A model generated the notes under the pieces. It had not been told where the DNA came from. It worked only from the letters and a program-made list of their open reading frames with translations, and did not search any database. Shown here in pieces: positions 47,244-57,947 of a stretch of 64,000 nt of DNA (the stretch's first letter is position 1; the number at the start of each line of letters is the position of its first letter). The stretch is from an uncultured Clostridia bacterium (lineage in GTDB: Bacteria; Bacillota; Clostridia; Oscillospirales; Acutalibacteraceae). The stretch spans positions 1-64,000 of the forward strand of contig CANQEU010000001.1 of the NCBI GenBank assembly GCA_947595635.1, written 5' to 3'. Both the position numbers and the translations under genes were made by a program.

Positions 47244-48227
47244 ATGAACAGTAAATATATTTACGAAGCGCCGGAGTTGCTGAAGGATTTTCTCGGATAC
47301 ATGCAGAATATCAAGGGCAAATCACAAAAAACAGTTGATGAATACTATCTCGACTTAAGAACATTTTTAAGATATATTAAAATCTTAAAGAAAAAAGTTG
47401 ACCAAGAAGTTGAATTTAATAAAATATCTATTGACGACATTGACATTGACCTTATTAAAACGATTACACTATCCGATATTTATTCTTTTATGGATTATTC
47501 TATTAACGAACGACACAACAGCGCAAAAACACGCTCGCGCAAAACCTCAAGTATAAAATCCTTTTTTTCATACCTGACAAATAAGCGGTGTCTGCTTGCC
47601 TTAAACCCGGCGGAGGAATTGGAAGTTCCGAAAACAAAAAAATCCCTGCCAAAATTTCTCAATCTTGAGCAAAGCATAGAGCTTTTGAACAGTGTTGACG
47701 GTAAATACAAAGAACGGGATTACTGCATATTGACTTTATTTCTTAACTGTGGACTAAGGCTTTCAGAGTTGGTCGGACTTAATTTAAACGACATTAATTT
47801 GACAGCAAGAGTTATGACGGTGACCGGCAAAGGCAACAAACAAAGAATAGTATATTTAAACGACTCCTGCTTAGAAGCGCTAAGGTCATATATCAGCGTC
47901 AGACCTAATGACACTAAAGATAAAAAAGCGTTATTTATCAGCAGAATAAATAAAAGAATGGGCGTTCAGGCGGTTCAGGACGTTGTTTATAAATATCTAA
48001 AGAAAATAGGACTTGACGGCAACGGCTACTCTGTTCACAAGCTAAGACATACGGCTGCTACGCTGATGTATCAGCACGGCAGCGTTGATATAAGAGTATT
48101 GCAGGAAATGCTCGGACACGAAAATCTCGGCACAACAGAGATATACACACACCTTTCAAGCGAACAGCTTGAAAATGCCGCGGCCGCTAACCCTCTTGCA
48201 AAAATAAAACGTAAAGAGAAAAAATAG
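47244..48227 (+). CDS. xerC: full-length Xer-type tyrosine recombinase
   Basis: N-terminal SAM-like domain plus NCGLRLSELVGLNLNDI, HKLRHTAATLMYQHG, LGHENLGTTEIYTHLS. Confidence 0.88.
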   Translation: MNSKYIYEAPELLKDFLGYMQNIKGKSQKTVDEYYLDLRTFLRYIKILKKKVDQEVEFNKISIDDIDIDLIKTITLSDIYSFMDYSINERHNSAKTRSRKTSSIKSFFSYLTNKRCLLALNPAEELEVPKTKKSLPKFLNLEQSIELLNSVDGKYKERDYCILTLFLNCGLRLSELVGLNLNDINLTARVMTVTGKGNKQRIVYLNDSCLEALRSYISVRPNDTKDKKALFISRINKRMGVQAVQDVVYKYLKKIGLDGNGYSVHKLRHTAATLMYQHGSVDIRVLQEMLGHENLGTTEIYTHLSSEQLENAAAANPLAKIKRKEKK

Positions 48228-48318
48228 CCTTCCCCTCTGCCCTCTCATTTATTATTTTACATTGACTTCTAACCTCAATGACAATTTATAATTTTTATAA
48301 TATTTTATATAATTAAAT

Positions 48319-48357
48319 ACCCGACGAGCAACACATTGTGTCTCCGTCGGGTTTTGC
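48319..48357. terminator. Rho-independent terminator
   Basis: ACCCGACG-agcaACACATTGTGTctc-CGTCGGGTTTTG. Confidence 0.75.
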
Positions 48358-48410
48358 TTTTATTCAAATTAATTTTTTGCCAATAACAAACTAAGATAAC
48401 GTAATTTGCT

Positions 48411-49424
48411 CTATCTGTTTCCATACATTTTTTCGTAGTAGTCCATATATTCTCCGGAAATTATCGGCTCCCACCAAGAGCGGTTATTTAAGTACCATTC
48501 TATTGTCTTTTTTATACCGTTTTCGAATGTTGTTTCGGGCAGCCAACCGAGCTCATTATGTATCTTTTCCGGGTTTATCGCGTATCTGAGATCGTGTCCT
48601 TTTCTATCGGTGACATAGGTTATTAGACTTTCGGGCTTTCCAAGCTCTCTGCATATCAGCTTAACTATGTCGATATTACGCATCTCATTGTGTCCGCCTA
48701 TGTTGTAGACTTCGCCCACCTTCCCCTTGTGAATTATCAAATCTATCGCTTTGCAGTGATCCTCTACATACAGCCAATCGCGGACATTTTCTCCCTTTCC
48801 GTAAACCGGCAGAGGCTTATCCGCCAAAGCGTTTGCTATCATCAAAGGGATAAGCTTCTCAGGGAAGTGATACGGTCCGTAATTGTTAGAACACCTTGAA
48901 ATCGTAACAGGGAGATTGTAGGTTCTGTAGTACGCCTGAACCAAAAGATCGGCACTCGCTTTGCTGGCACTGTACGGGCTTGAGGTATGCAAAGGTGTTT
49001 CCTCGGTAAAAAAGAGGTCAGGTCTGTCCAGCGGCAAATCTCCGTACACCTCATCGGTGGAAACCTGATGATAGCGCCTTATGCCGTACTCGCGGCAGGC
49101 ATCCATAAGCGTCTGTGTGCCGATAACATTCGTTTTCAAGAATATGCCGGGATCCTCAATTGAACGGTCAACGTGGCTTTCAGCCGCAAAATTTACCACT
49201 ACGTCCGGTTTTTCCTCCTCAAATAGCTTAAACACTGCATTTCTGTCTGCAATGTCGTCCTTTACGAACTTGATTTTATCCATGACAGAAGCAAGAGTTT
49301 CAAGATTGCCGGCATATGTCAACTTATCCAGAACTATTATCTCATACTCCGGATGAGCTTTTATCATATAATGAACAAAATTTCCTCCGATAAATCCGGC
49401 TCCGCCTGTGATGACAATTTTCAA
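48411..49424 (-). CDS. rfbB: dTDP-glucose 4,6-dehydratase
   Basis: [55 protein letters not shown]. Confidence 0.96.
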   Translation of the reverse strand: MKIVITGGAGFIGGNFVHYMIKAHPEYEIIVLDKLTYAGNLETLASVMDKIKFVKDDIADRNAVFKLFEEEKPDVVVNFAAESHVDRSIEDPGIFLKTNVIGTQTLMDACREYGIRRYHQVSTDEVYGDLPLDRPDLFFTEETPLHTSSPYSASKASADLLVQAYYRTYNLPVTISRCSNNYGPYHFPEKLIPLMIANALADKPLPVYGKGENVRDWLYVEDHCKAIDLIIHKGKVGEVYNIGGHNEMRNIDIVKLICRELGKPESLITYVTDRKGHDLRYAINPEKIHNELGWLPETTFENGIKKTIEWYLNNRSWWEPIISGEYMDYYEKMYGNR

Positions 49425-49426
49425 AT

Positions 49427-50299
49427 CTATCCCTCCAAAAGCGACAGCAGATACTGCCCGTACTCAGTCATACTTAATTCCTCGCCCAACATTTTAAGCT
49501 GAGCGTCATCTATAAATCCTCTTCGCCAAGCAATTTCCTCTATGCAGGATATATAAAAACCCTGCATTTCCTGTACTGTCTTAACGAATCCGCTCGCCTT
49601 GTGCATTCCATTTGGAGAGCCGGTGTCAAGCCATGCCATACCTCTGCCCATAAGCGTTACCCTTAGCTGACCGCGCCTTAGATATTCCGCGTTTACCGAG
49701 GTTATCTCTATTTCGCCTCTGTCAGAGGGTTTGACATTTTTCGCAATTTTTACAACATCGTTATTGTAGAAATAGAGTCCGGGTACCGCATAGTCTGACT
49801 TAGGTTTTTGCGGTTTTTCTTCAATTGAAATAACTCTGTTATTTTCGTCAAACTCGACAACGCCGAACGCCTTTGGATCCTTGACAGGATAGCCGAATAT
49901 TGCGGCGCCGTAGGTTTCTGCCTGTCTCTTCGCATCTTCAAGTACTCTTGTAAAATGCTGGCCATAAAAAACATTGTCCCCCAACACCAGACAAACACTG
50001 TCATTTCCTATGAAGTCCGCACCTAAAATGAATGCGTCGGCAAGTCCTCGCGGCTCGTCTTGAACTGTATAATTAATGTGTATCCCAATTCTTGAGCCAT
50101 CTCCGAGCAAGGATTTATAGTTATCAATATCTCTCGGCGTAGAAATTATCAGTATATCTCTTATCTCGGCTAAAAGGAGCACCGATAAGGGATAATATAT
50201 CAACGGCTTGTCGTAAATCGGCAAAAGCTGCTTTGATACAGCTATGGTACTTGGGTAAAGCCTCGTGCCTAATCCTCCTGCCAAGATTATTCCTTTCAT
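49427..50299 (-). CDS. rfbA: glucose-1-phosphate thymidylyltransferase
   Basis: [39 protein letters not shown]. Confidence 0.96.
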   Translation of the reverse strand: MKGIILAGGLGTRLYPSTIAVSKQLLPIYDKPLIYYPLSVLLLAEIRDILIISTPRDIDNYKSLLGDGSRIGIHINYTVQDEPRGLADAFILGADFIGNDSVCLVLGDNVFYGQHFTRVLEDAKRQAETYGAAIFGYPVKDPKAFGVVEFDENNRVISIEEKPQKPKSDYAVPGLYFYNNDVVKIAKNVKPSDRGEIEITSVNAEYLRRGQLRVTLMGRGMAWLDTGSPNGMHKASGFVKTVQEMQGFYISCIEEIAWRRGFIDDAQLKMLGEELSMTEYGQYLLSLLEG

Positions 50300-50300
50300 A

Positions 50301-51476
50301 TTATTCCTCCAGTTTTTTCTTTATTTCCTCGAATTTCTCAAGTGCGTGCTCAATGCATACATCCATATTGTAATACCTGTATTCCGCAAGCCTTCCGCAC
50401 AAAACTATGTTTCCATATCTTTCCGCTTCTTCATAATATTTTTCATACAGTTTTACATTTTCGTTCGTAATAATTGGATAATATGGGATGTTGCCCTTCT
50501 CCGCGTCTGGGTCATACGGAAGCGGATACTCGGTTGCAGTCATTGACACAGGTATATCCTGATCTATACCGTAGGTCATCTTTTTGTATTCGGTACTGCG
50601 TGTATATCCTAAAGCCTGAGGATAGGAAATTATCTCGCTCGGAAGAATACTCTTTTTATTTTCATAAGAATATCTTATATCAAGCGACCTGTACGGCAGT
50701 CTGCCGTATTTAAGGCCGAACAGTTCATCTATCGCTCCGGTGAATATAAGAAGCTCAACCGGTTCCCCATCGAAATTTATCTTCTTTTTTTCATCGTCAA
50801 ATTCAATGTGTTCAAGAGCATCTGTGTTGAGCTTGATCTCAATATTAGGGTGATCGAGCATATTTTTAAACAGATTTGTAAATCCATTTTTCGGCAAATA
50901 TTGAAAATCTTTGTTTAAGTAACGCTCATCAAAATTCATTGCCATGGGAACTCTGTCAAGTACGCTCCTGTCAATATCTTCAGGATTGAGTCCCCATTGC
51001 TTCGCTGTATAGGTTCTATAAGCTTTTTCAAAGAGAAGATTTCCATACTCCCGAATGTCCGCATCGCTGCACTCAGTCAGTTCAAATATCGGCACTCTGT
51101 CGCGACCGGCAAACTCTTTGCGCATTTTTGCAAGCAAGACTTCTGACCTTTTAGCTCCAACAAGCTGCTGCAAGGTTTTGAAGTTAAACGGAAGTCTTAC
51201 ATAATTTCCGTCAATAAAGCTTAAAAGCTTAGTATCGTGAGGAATAAGCTCTGCGTACTGTTCAAGAAACTCAATTATAAAATACTTGTTTGTGTTGAGA
51301 AAGTGCGGTCCGTATTTCTGAATGAGTATGCCGTTTTCGTCATACTCATCATACATATTTCCGCCAATATGCGCTCTTTTTTCTATTATCGTCACCTTGC
51401 GGCCGCATTCCTCTGCAAGCTTTCTCGCCAATATACTCCCGGAAAATCCGGAGCCTACTACAATAATTTTCTCCAT
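50301..51476 (-). CDS. glf: UDP-galactopyranose mutase
   Basis: [46 protein letters not shown]; start moved to MEKIIVVG. Confidence 0.95.
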   Translation of the reverse strand: MEKIIVVGSGFSGSILARKLAEECGRKVTIIEKRAHIGGNMYDEYDENGILIQKYGPHFLNTNKYFIIEFLEQYAELIPHDTKLLSFIDGNYVRLPFNFKTLQQLVGAKRSEVLLAKMRKEFAGRDRVPIFELTECSDADIREYGNLLFEKAYRTYTAKQWGLNPEDIDRSVLDRVPMAMNFDERYLNKDFQYLPKNGFTNLFKNMLDHPNIEIKLNTDALEHIEFDDEKKKINFDGEPVELLIFTGAIDELFGLKYGRLPYRSLDIRYSYENKKSILPSEIISYPQALGYTRSTEYKKMTYGIDQDIPVSMTATEYPLPYDPDAEKGNIPYYPIITNENVKLYEKYYEEAERYGNIVLCGRLAEYRYYNMDVCIEHALEKFEEIKKKLEE

Positions 51477-51477
51477 T

Positions 51478-52395
51478 TTATATTCCTTCACTCTTAAGCC
51501 ATTCAGCTGTTTTTATTATGCTTTCCTCAAAGTCAGCGCTGCACTCAAAACCTGTATCGTTATATAGAGCGTCAAGGTCAATATTTGAATAATCAACTCC
51601 GGACGGCACATCAGGGTATTTACCGAATAAAAGGGGACATTCCGGATTAATTATTTCGGCAACTTTTTCAATTAAATTTCTGAAGGTGGTCAGTTTTCTG
51701 TGTCCAACATAATAACTTTTTAGGTTTTTACCGTACTCGCCTATTGCTTCGAAAGCACCGGCTATATCATCAACATATATCATGTCATAAAGATCATTGC
51801 CCTCAATTAAGTTGCACGGAGTGTTTGAAAGCAGATTTTTCATAACAACATTAGGCACCATCATAGAGTAATTCTTTTCACCGTATGCCATAGCAATTCT
51901 TCCGGAGCAAAATTTAATGTTATTGTTAAATGCGAGAGTTTTACATATTGCCTCACTAACTTGTTTGACAGCTGAATATATATATGTGTATCTCGGTTCA
52001 AAATAATCTGCCTTAATATATTTATCCATCTCGTATTCATTCATAGTTCCGGCGAACACAAACTTTTTACAACCGATTTTTATTGCCTGCTCCAAAGCCT
52101 CGCAGGCATATTTCGCATTGTTAAGCTGAAGTCCATAGTCTTTAAATGCAGTTCCGAATACACCCTGCCATGCAAAATGATAAAAAACATCAATATCGTC
52201 ATCTATTATTTCGTTAAGGCTATCATACTTTGAAAAATCAGCGACAACGGGAATAAAATTCTCAAATGCGCTGTATTCCGAAAGCTTTTCTTCGCTTACA
52301 TCTATGCCATATACAGTCACGCTTTTTTCAAGAAGCTTTTTTGTCAGCACTCCTCCGATAAACCCTCCGGCTCCTGTTACTATTACTTTCTCCAT
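51478..52395 (-). CDS. NAD-dependent epimerase/dehydratase (extended SDR; probable NDP-4-keto-sugar reductase)
   Basis: VTGAGGFIGGVLTKKLLEK, YxxxK (YSAVK); within the deoxysugar block. Confidence 0.85.
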   Translation of the reverse strand: MEKVIVTGAGGFIGGVLTKKLLEKSVTVYGIDVSEEKLSEYSAFENFIPVVADFSKYDSLNEIIDDDIDVFYHFAWQGVFGTAFKDYGLQLNNAKYACEALEQAIKIGCKKFVFAGTMNEYEMDKYIKADYFEPRYTYIYSAVKQVSEAICKTLAFNNNIKFCSGRIAMAYGEKNYSMMVPNVVMKNLLSNTPCNLIEGNDLYDMIYVDDIAGAFEAIGEYGKNLKSYYVGHRKLTTFRNLIEKVAEIINPECPLLFGKYPDVPSGVDYSNIDLDALYNDTGFECSADFEESIIKTAEWLKSEGI

Positions 52396-52967
52396 TACTT
52401 ATTTTCCCCCACAGTAAAGTTTACATCACTTTCTGAAAGAGTTGGAGCCTTTGTGTCTTTTACGGATATTATAGGATTGTCGGTTCCCCAGTCTATTGCT
52501 ATTTCAGGATCATTCCATGCTATCGCACGGTCATATTCCGGATAGTACAGCTCGTCAACCTTGTATTGAACCTCACAGTTATCCTCAAGAGTAATAAAAG
52601 CATGACCAAAACCCGAAGGTATCCATATCTGCTTTCTGTTTTCTGCTGAAAGCTCAACAGCCACCCACTTCTTGAAATACGGCGAATCCTTTCTCAAGTC
52701 AACCGCATAATCCATAACTCTGCCCCGTGTGCAGCGAACAAGCTTGAGTTGCGGCTTCGGATTGTTTTGAAAATGTATACCGCGAATTATGCCCTTTTTA
52801 AGCGAAAAGCTGTGATTATCCTGAACAAAATCAGGATTTAAGCCATACTCACTCATGGTTCGCTTTGAATATGTTTCGCAATAATATCCTCTGTAATCTT
52901 CAAAATACGTAGGCTCAATAATTTTAACTCCGGGTAGCTCAAGCTCCGTTATTTTTAAGTTTGCCAT
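52395..52967 (-). CDS. rfbC: dTDP-4-dehydrorhamnose 3,5-epimerase family
   Basis: EPTYFEDYRGYYCETYSKRTM, QDNHSFSLKKGIIRGIHFQNNPKPQLKLVRC. Confidence 0.93.
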   Translation of the reverse strand: MANLKITELELPGVKIIEPTYFEDYRGYYCETYSKRTMSEYGLNPDFVQDNHSFSLKKGIIRGIHFQNNPKPQLKLVRCTRGRVMDYAVDLRKDSPYFKKWVAVELSAENRKQIWIPSGFGHAFITLEDNCEVQYKVDELYYPEYDRAIAWNDPEIAIDWGTDNPIISVKDTKAPTLSESDVNFTVGENK

Positions 52968-52968
52968 T

Positions 52969-53985
52969 TTAGTCTACTCCTTTTACTTTGTCAACAAGCT
53001 CAGCTTGTTTTACTATCATTTTATAGTTTTCTTTTCTGACATCATTATCATTCACACATTTGCAGAAATGAATTATTGATTTTTTAAATGTATCGTCGGC
53101 CGGAAGAGATACGGTTTCGGTTCCCTCCGCCGTCTTTATCTCCGCGGTGGGCTCAAAGCCTGCCGGCGCCGTAAGTATTCTTCCGGTGCTTAATGTTCCC
53201 TTACTTCCCCAAATTTCAAGGTCGCACTTGTAGCTGTTGTCCATACCGAAGCTTACCTGCGCTGTTACTCCTTCGTCGTTGACGAGAGCCGCGCTTCCGT
53301 AAATATCGACGTCAAACCCCTCGGTTGAGTTAAGCTTCGAGTATTTGATCTCAGCGCTCTCCCCCAAAAGCATAGAAGCAAGCTTTAGCGTATATCCTCC
53401 GCAGTCCAAAAGCGCCCCGCCTCCGAGGGATTTGTTGTATCTGAAATCGTTTACCGCTCTCTGCGGAAATCCGAATGCAATTCTGTAAAGCCGAACATCT
53501 CCCAGTCTGCCGCTTTGGACGATTTCATTTATCTTCGCAAGCTGAGCATGAAAGGCAAACATATAATTTTCATGAACAGCAAGGTCTCTTTCATCCGCCA
53601 CAGCTATAAGCTCTTTGGTATCCGCCGCAGTTGTTGTAGATGGCTTTTCAAGGAAGATATGCTTACCGTTTTGAAGTGCAAGCATTGCCCATTTGTAATG
53701 CAGAGCAGGAGGCAGCGGAAGATACACCGCGTCCACCTCGTCGGACTTTATAAGCTCCATATAGCTCGAAAAAATCTTACCGCCGTATTCTGCCTTAAAA
53801 GACTGCGCCTTTTCAGCCTCACCTTTTATGAGTCTGCTGTCAACATTGGATTTGCCGAACCACTCATCCGCACAAGCATATGCAACGCCAACGTATTCCG
53901 CGTTCTCGCATTCCTTAACAGCAGGCATAAAGCGTCGAAACGCTATTTCCGACGGACAGATAATTCCTATCTTAACTTTACTCAA
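52969..53985 (-). CDS. Gfo/Idh/MocA family oxidoreductase (probable NDP-hexose 3-ketoreductase)
   Basis: VKIGIICPSEIAFRRFMPAVKE, YLPLPPALHYKWAMLALQNGKHIFLEKPSTT. Confidence 0.85.
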   Translation of the reverse strand: MSKVKIGIICPSEIAFRRFMPAVKECENAEYVGVAYACADEWFGKSNVDSRLIKGEAEKAQSFKAEYGGKIFSSYMELIKSDEVDAVYLPLPPALHYKWAMLALQNGKHIFLEKPSTTTAADTKELIAVADERDLAVHENYMFAFHAQLAKINEIVQSGRLGDVRLYRIAFGFPQRAVNDFRYNKSLGGGALLDCGGYTLKLASMLLGESAEIKYSKLNSTEGFDVDIYGSAALVNDEGVTAQVSFGMDNSYKCDLEIWGSKGTLSTGRILTAPAGFEPTAEIKTAEGTETVSLPADDTFKKSIIHFCKCVNDNDVRKENYKMIVKQAELVDKVKGVD

Positions 53986-53987
53986 GA

Positions 53988-55298
53988 TCACCACTCCAAT
54001 ACCGATAATAAATTCCTGAGTTGAATATTCAGGCAGTTGTTCACCTGAACAAGCTCGCTCAACGTCCGCAGATTCGTCCAGAAATACCCCTCGGGCAAAG
54101 ACTGTATCTCATCCTCAGCAACTTCGATAACAACATTACGGTTTTGCTCGTGGTAGAACCTGCCGCCCTCCTCCGAAAGCAGAGTGTCAAACTGAACACC
54201 ATCTTTTTTGTTGAGCTTATCAAAGAACAGTTTGTCAATTTCCGTATCTATGCCGGAATGAATATACTCACGCTGCACAGTTGGCCCTAACTCTATGCCG
54301 TCAAAGCAGCCTACCTCATGACGGGCGCAGACAAGGAACTCATACATACCATTTTTAATTCGCGTTATTAATCCAAATGTTGCTATACCCGTCGCCTCGA
54401 AAAGAGGTTGAGTCCAGTGTTTGACCTCGCGGCCCTCAATCTCTATATCGCAGAATACCACTTTGAAGCTGTATGGCTTATCACACACAAGCTCGTTATT
54501 CTTCATGTGCCAGTTATCAAGCGACATAAGCGGAACAAGCTCCGTACTGCTGTTGTCAAACATCTTGTAGTTATTTATATACTGATATATATTAGGCAGA
54601 TTTTTAATTTCAGCAATTGCTGAATTGCGCATTTCAGGCTTGTTCATACTGCTCAGATATTCACTCTTAAACACCGGCAGACAAGAAAGGACTGTTCTTG
54701 TATCCATATTGACAAGATTGTCATAGCGCATCAATTCTTTGATTTGATTAAGTGTCATCCACTTATGACTTGGCAGAACATCAATCTCCTCACTAACTCG
54801 AATAACGATATTTCGATTTCGCTTTTTTAAAAACCTTGACGACTGCTCTGACTGTATCTGATCAACGATTATCTCATATTTTGAGGCGTTTATAAAGTAA
54901 TCAAGGTACGCCGGCTTCTTTCCGCCGTGCTTTTGTGTAAAGTTAGACTTTGTCGCCTGTATTGTCGGCGAAATTTGAATTTTATTTATATTCCCCGGCT
55001 CAATCTTAGCCTGCATTAAATAGTGGGTCTCGCCGTCAAAGTCACGGCAGATAATTCCCAGGTAACCGATCTCGTCCTGAATGATTATCGGCTGTTCGAG
55101 CACAGTCCGACCATCCTTTAGCATTTTTAATCCGGATACGGTAAAAAAGCTGTTGTTCCTGCTGCGAATCACTCCTGCGTCTTCATCGTAAAACCAAAAG
55201 TCAGAATCCTCAAGCCGGTTTTTATATATTGAAACATGAACGCTCTCATTAAGCTCCCTGACCCATTCAAGTAACTGCTCTGTTGTATTCAAAGACAT
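53988..55298 (-). CDS. NDP-hexose 2,3-dehydratase family protein
   Basis: Duplicated-domain sequence with repeated YLMQAKIEPGNINKIQISPTIQATKSNF / FLVCARHEVGCFDGIELGPTVQREY and repeated SRFLKKRNRNIVI / GRFYHEQNRNVVIEV, typical of EvaA/TylX3-type dehydratases. Confidence 0.85.
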   Translation of the reverse strand: MSLNTTEQLLEWVRELNESVHVSIYKNRLEDSDFWFYDEDAGVIRSRNNSFFTVSGLKMLKDGRTVLEQPIIIQDEIGYLGIICRDFDGETHYLMQAKIEPGNINKIQISPTIQATKSNFTQKHGGKKPAYLDYFINASKYEIIVDQIQSEQSSRFLKKRNRNIVIRVSEEIDVLPSHKWMTLNQIKELMRYDNLVNMDTRTVLSCLPVFKSEYLSSMNKPEMRNSAIAEIKNLPNIYQYINNYKMFDNSSTELVPLMSLDNWHMKNNELVCDKPYSFKVVFCDIEIEGREVKHWTQPLFEATGIATFGLITRIKNGMYEFLVCARHEVGCFDGIELGPTVQREYIHSGIDTEIDKLFFDKLNKKDGVQFDTLLSEEGGRFYHEQNRNVVIEVAEDEIQSLPEGYFWTNLRTLSELVQVNNCLNIQLRNLLSVLEW

Positions 55299-55302
55299 AT
55301 TT

Positions 55303-56769
55303 TCACCTCATGTCTTTAATGTATTTTATCGTTTGTTTTATATCGTTTTTCTTAATTACAAGATAAAAAACGTAGCACAGAGCGTATATTCCCATTCCAA
55401 CAAGACCTAAGTACCAGTTGCAAATAATGAAGGCTATTGTCATAGCAAGCTCGATTACTATGTCCTTTTTAACGCTCACATCTATATGCCGAGATAGTAC
55501 AAGTTCACTGAATATGCCTCTGAACATAAGCGCTATGAGTATTGAAATTATCGCCAATGTAACGTTCTCAAACACCATTATTGATAAAACAGCGCATACC
55601 ACGCTGACCGCAAGTGCGGCTAAATTGCTTATCATGAGCATTTTCTCAAGGCGCAGAGTCTTAAAATATGTATTTATAAGCATTGCCATTTTGCTCTCAT
55701 AAGCGCATATAGGAAGCAATATTGCCGCATACCTTATGCTTTCTGCGTACTGAGGCAGCCAGGCTGAAAGGATAAGCTGCATCGGATAATAAAATACCAA
55801 GCCGCCGAATACCACGCCCATTAAAATTATACGTATTACACCGTATATTACCGGAAGCTGATTATTCTTGGCCCGTCTGAGCATTGGGTACACAACAACT
55901 GCAATTGCATTAACTGTAGTTGTCAGCATATTTGACAAATTCAAAGTCAACGAAACTTTTCCAAAAGTCGCAATATCCCACTGCCTTTGTATAAAAAATC
56001 GCACAATTCCAACTATTAATCTTGCACTCAGTGCCGAAAACATAAGTTTTAGTCCCGCTGTCACATTTAAATAAATATCAGAAATGACAGATTTTATGGG
56101 TAAGAATTTTTTGTTAAAGACAATATCACGACAGAAAAATATGGCCACTGACAAAGAAATCGTAAGAGCACATATATTGCTAACTAATATCAAATTATAA
56201 TTATGATATCCGAAAATAATAAGAGTAACAACAAAAACTGTCATTGATAATTTTTCAAAAACTGTCACAATAGCATATTCTTTTATTCGCGCTGTTGCCT
56301 GAAGAATATAGGTCAGAAAAACAATTAAGCAAATCGGTATTGCTGAAATGCATGTGCATATTACTACAAAAAGTTCGTTAGCATCTGTTAAATTAAATAA
56401 AGCAAACACTAATATTATTGAGTATATTAATACTTCAAATATTGCACACAACCAAAACTGTGCGAAATACATATGTTTGTTAATATTCTGATAATACTGT
56501 CCGCCGATTCTAAGATATATTCCCTCACCCCATCCAAAACATAAAATGGTTACATAGGGAATATAAAATAAGTACAGCTGATAATAACCATATTCATCAA
56601 CACCAATAAATTTCGGTACAACTAACACAGTTAAAGCTGAAATGATAAGACTAATCACATTAGCCGAAATAGTATATGAAATGTTTTTTGTAAAGCTGCG
56701 AAGCTTATTCTTACTCGTCACGTTGACCACCCATAAAACCTTGTTGCATAAATCACTTATTATTAGCAA
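55303..56769 (-). CDS. polysaccharide flippase (Wzx/MOP superfamily); true start may be an internal GTG
   Basis: 12-14 hydrophobic helices; NISYTISANVISLIISALTVLVVPKFIGVDEYGYYQLYLFY. Confidence 0.85.
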   Translation of the reverse strand: MLIISDLCNKVLWVVNVTSKNKLRSFTKNISYTISANVISLIISALTVLVVPKFIGVDEYGYYQLYLFYIPYVTILCFGWGEGIYLRIGGQYYQNINKHMYFAQFWLCAIFEVLIYSIILVFALFNLTDANELFVVICTCISAIPICLIVFLTYILQATARIKEYAIVTVFEKLSMTVFVVTLIIFGYHNYNLILVSNICALTISLSVAIFFCRDIVFNKKFLPIKSVISDIYLNVTAGLKLMFSALSARLIVGIVRFFIQRQWDIATFGKVSLTLNLSNMLTTTVNAIAVVVYPMLRRAKNNQLPVIYGVIRIILMGVVFGGLVFYYPMQLILSAWLPQYAESIRYAAILLPICAYESKMAMLINTYFKTLRLEKMLMISNLAALAVSVVCAVLSIMVFENVTLAIISILIALMFRGIFSELVLSRHIDVSVKKDIVIELAMTIAFIICNWYLGLVGMGIYALCYVFYLVIKKNDIKQTIKYIKDMR

Positions 56770-57730
56770 ATTTATACTTTATCTTCTTTTTAAATCTATA
56801 AAATCTCTGCTGAATAGCACCATCCGGTATTTTTTTTAACCAGCTTTGAACACGCTTAGTATATTTTTTAAGATATAATTTTTTTACATTATATTCTTTG
56901 ATCTCTGAGGCATTAACGGGTTTATCGTCCAAAAAGCGATTGGGAACTATAAGAAAGGATTTTAAATCTTTATCATCGTGTATTTCTAAATTCATCGGCC
57001 TTTTTTGGAGATGAATTAAAAGCATTTCTTTAGTTTTCACTTCACCATTTACAACAAACAGCCTATATAATTTTCCATTATCCCATCTCCAGATTTGATC
57101 TTTATATTCATCCTGAATAAAGACCATCTCAAAGTTGTTTCGTTCGTAGTTGATATCCGCAAAGAAAATATCTTCTAATAATCTCACATGCTCTAAGCGG
57201 CAAATTTCATTAATAGCACTTTCGTCAAAATGACATACATAATCTGTACGAAACACCTCGTCATATCTATAAAACGGCTGATTATGTTTGTTAAGAAAAA
57301 GCTCTCTCATTCTCATATTGTTTCTATATAACGAAAAATATCCTCTGGTGAAACATTTATCATAATTGTTGAGTATTTCGTCGCTTATAAATTTTTTAAT
57401 ATCTCCTAAAATCAAGTCCAACTCACAATGACCCCAAAAATCATAACCGTTTAGATAGTCTTGAAAAGCTAGACCAAATGCAGGCCTATAATCACATACT
57501 TTATAAGGAGCATTTAAGGTAATTTGAAAGTCTATGTGTTTTTGAATCATTTGCTTCATTTCTTCAAAAGTAAGATGTATTTTATGAACATTTGTAGGAT
57601 AATTTATATGATCTTCATTATCAGTAAAGAAAAGAAAGTCAATATCTTTATTGTATTTTGCAGATAATAACCATAAATTAAAATAGTTTGGTAATTTGCC
57701 ATAGTAAAACGCAATTAAAGCAATTTTCAC
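56753..57730 (-). CDS. DUF6625-like putative glycosyltransferase
   Basis: MKIALIAFYYGKLPNYFNLWLLSAKYNKDIDFLFFTDN...YDFWGHCELDLILGDIKKF. Confidence 0.75.
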   Translation of the reverse strand: MKIALIAFYYGKLPNYFNLWLLSAKYNKDIDFLFFTDNEDHINYPTNVHKIHLTFEEMKQMIQKHIDFQITLNAPYKVCDYRPAFGLAFQDYLNGYDFWGHCELDLILGDIKKFISDEILNNYDKCFTRGYFSLYRNNMRMRELFLNKHNQPFYRYDEVFRTDYVCHFDESAINEICRLEHVRLLEDIFFADINYERNNFEMVFIQDEYKDQIWRWDNGKLYRLFVVNGEVKTKEMLLIHLQKRPMNLEIHDDKDLKSFLIVPNRFLDDKPVNASEIKEYNVKKLYLKKYTKRVQSWLKKIPDGAIQQRFYRFKKKIKYKFANNK

Positions 57731-57947
57731 AAAACTCTTCCTTTCTTATGAATTTTGTCTGTTGAGATTAGTCGCTTGTTAGATTTTGTGGGTAAAATAT
57801 TGTTTAAGCTCCAATTAAAAGGATCTCAGGGTTATATATTTTCCTTTGTTCGGTTTTGTATCGTCTTAAACACGCATTTTAAAGCGCTAAATTAAATATA
57901 TTACTTTGCTATTGGAAAAAAGCAGCAATTTTAAACTCTTCTCCAGT

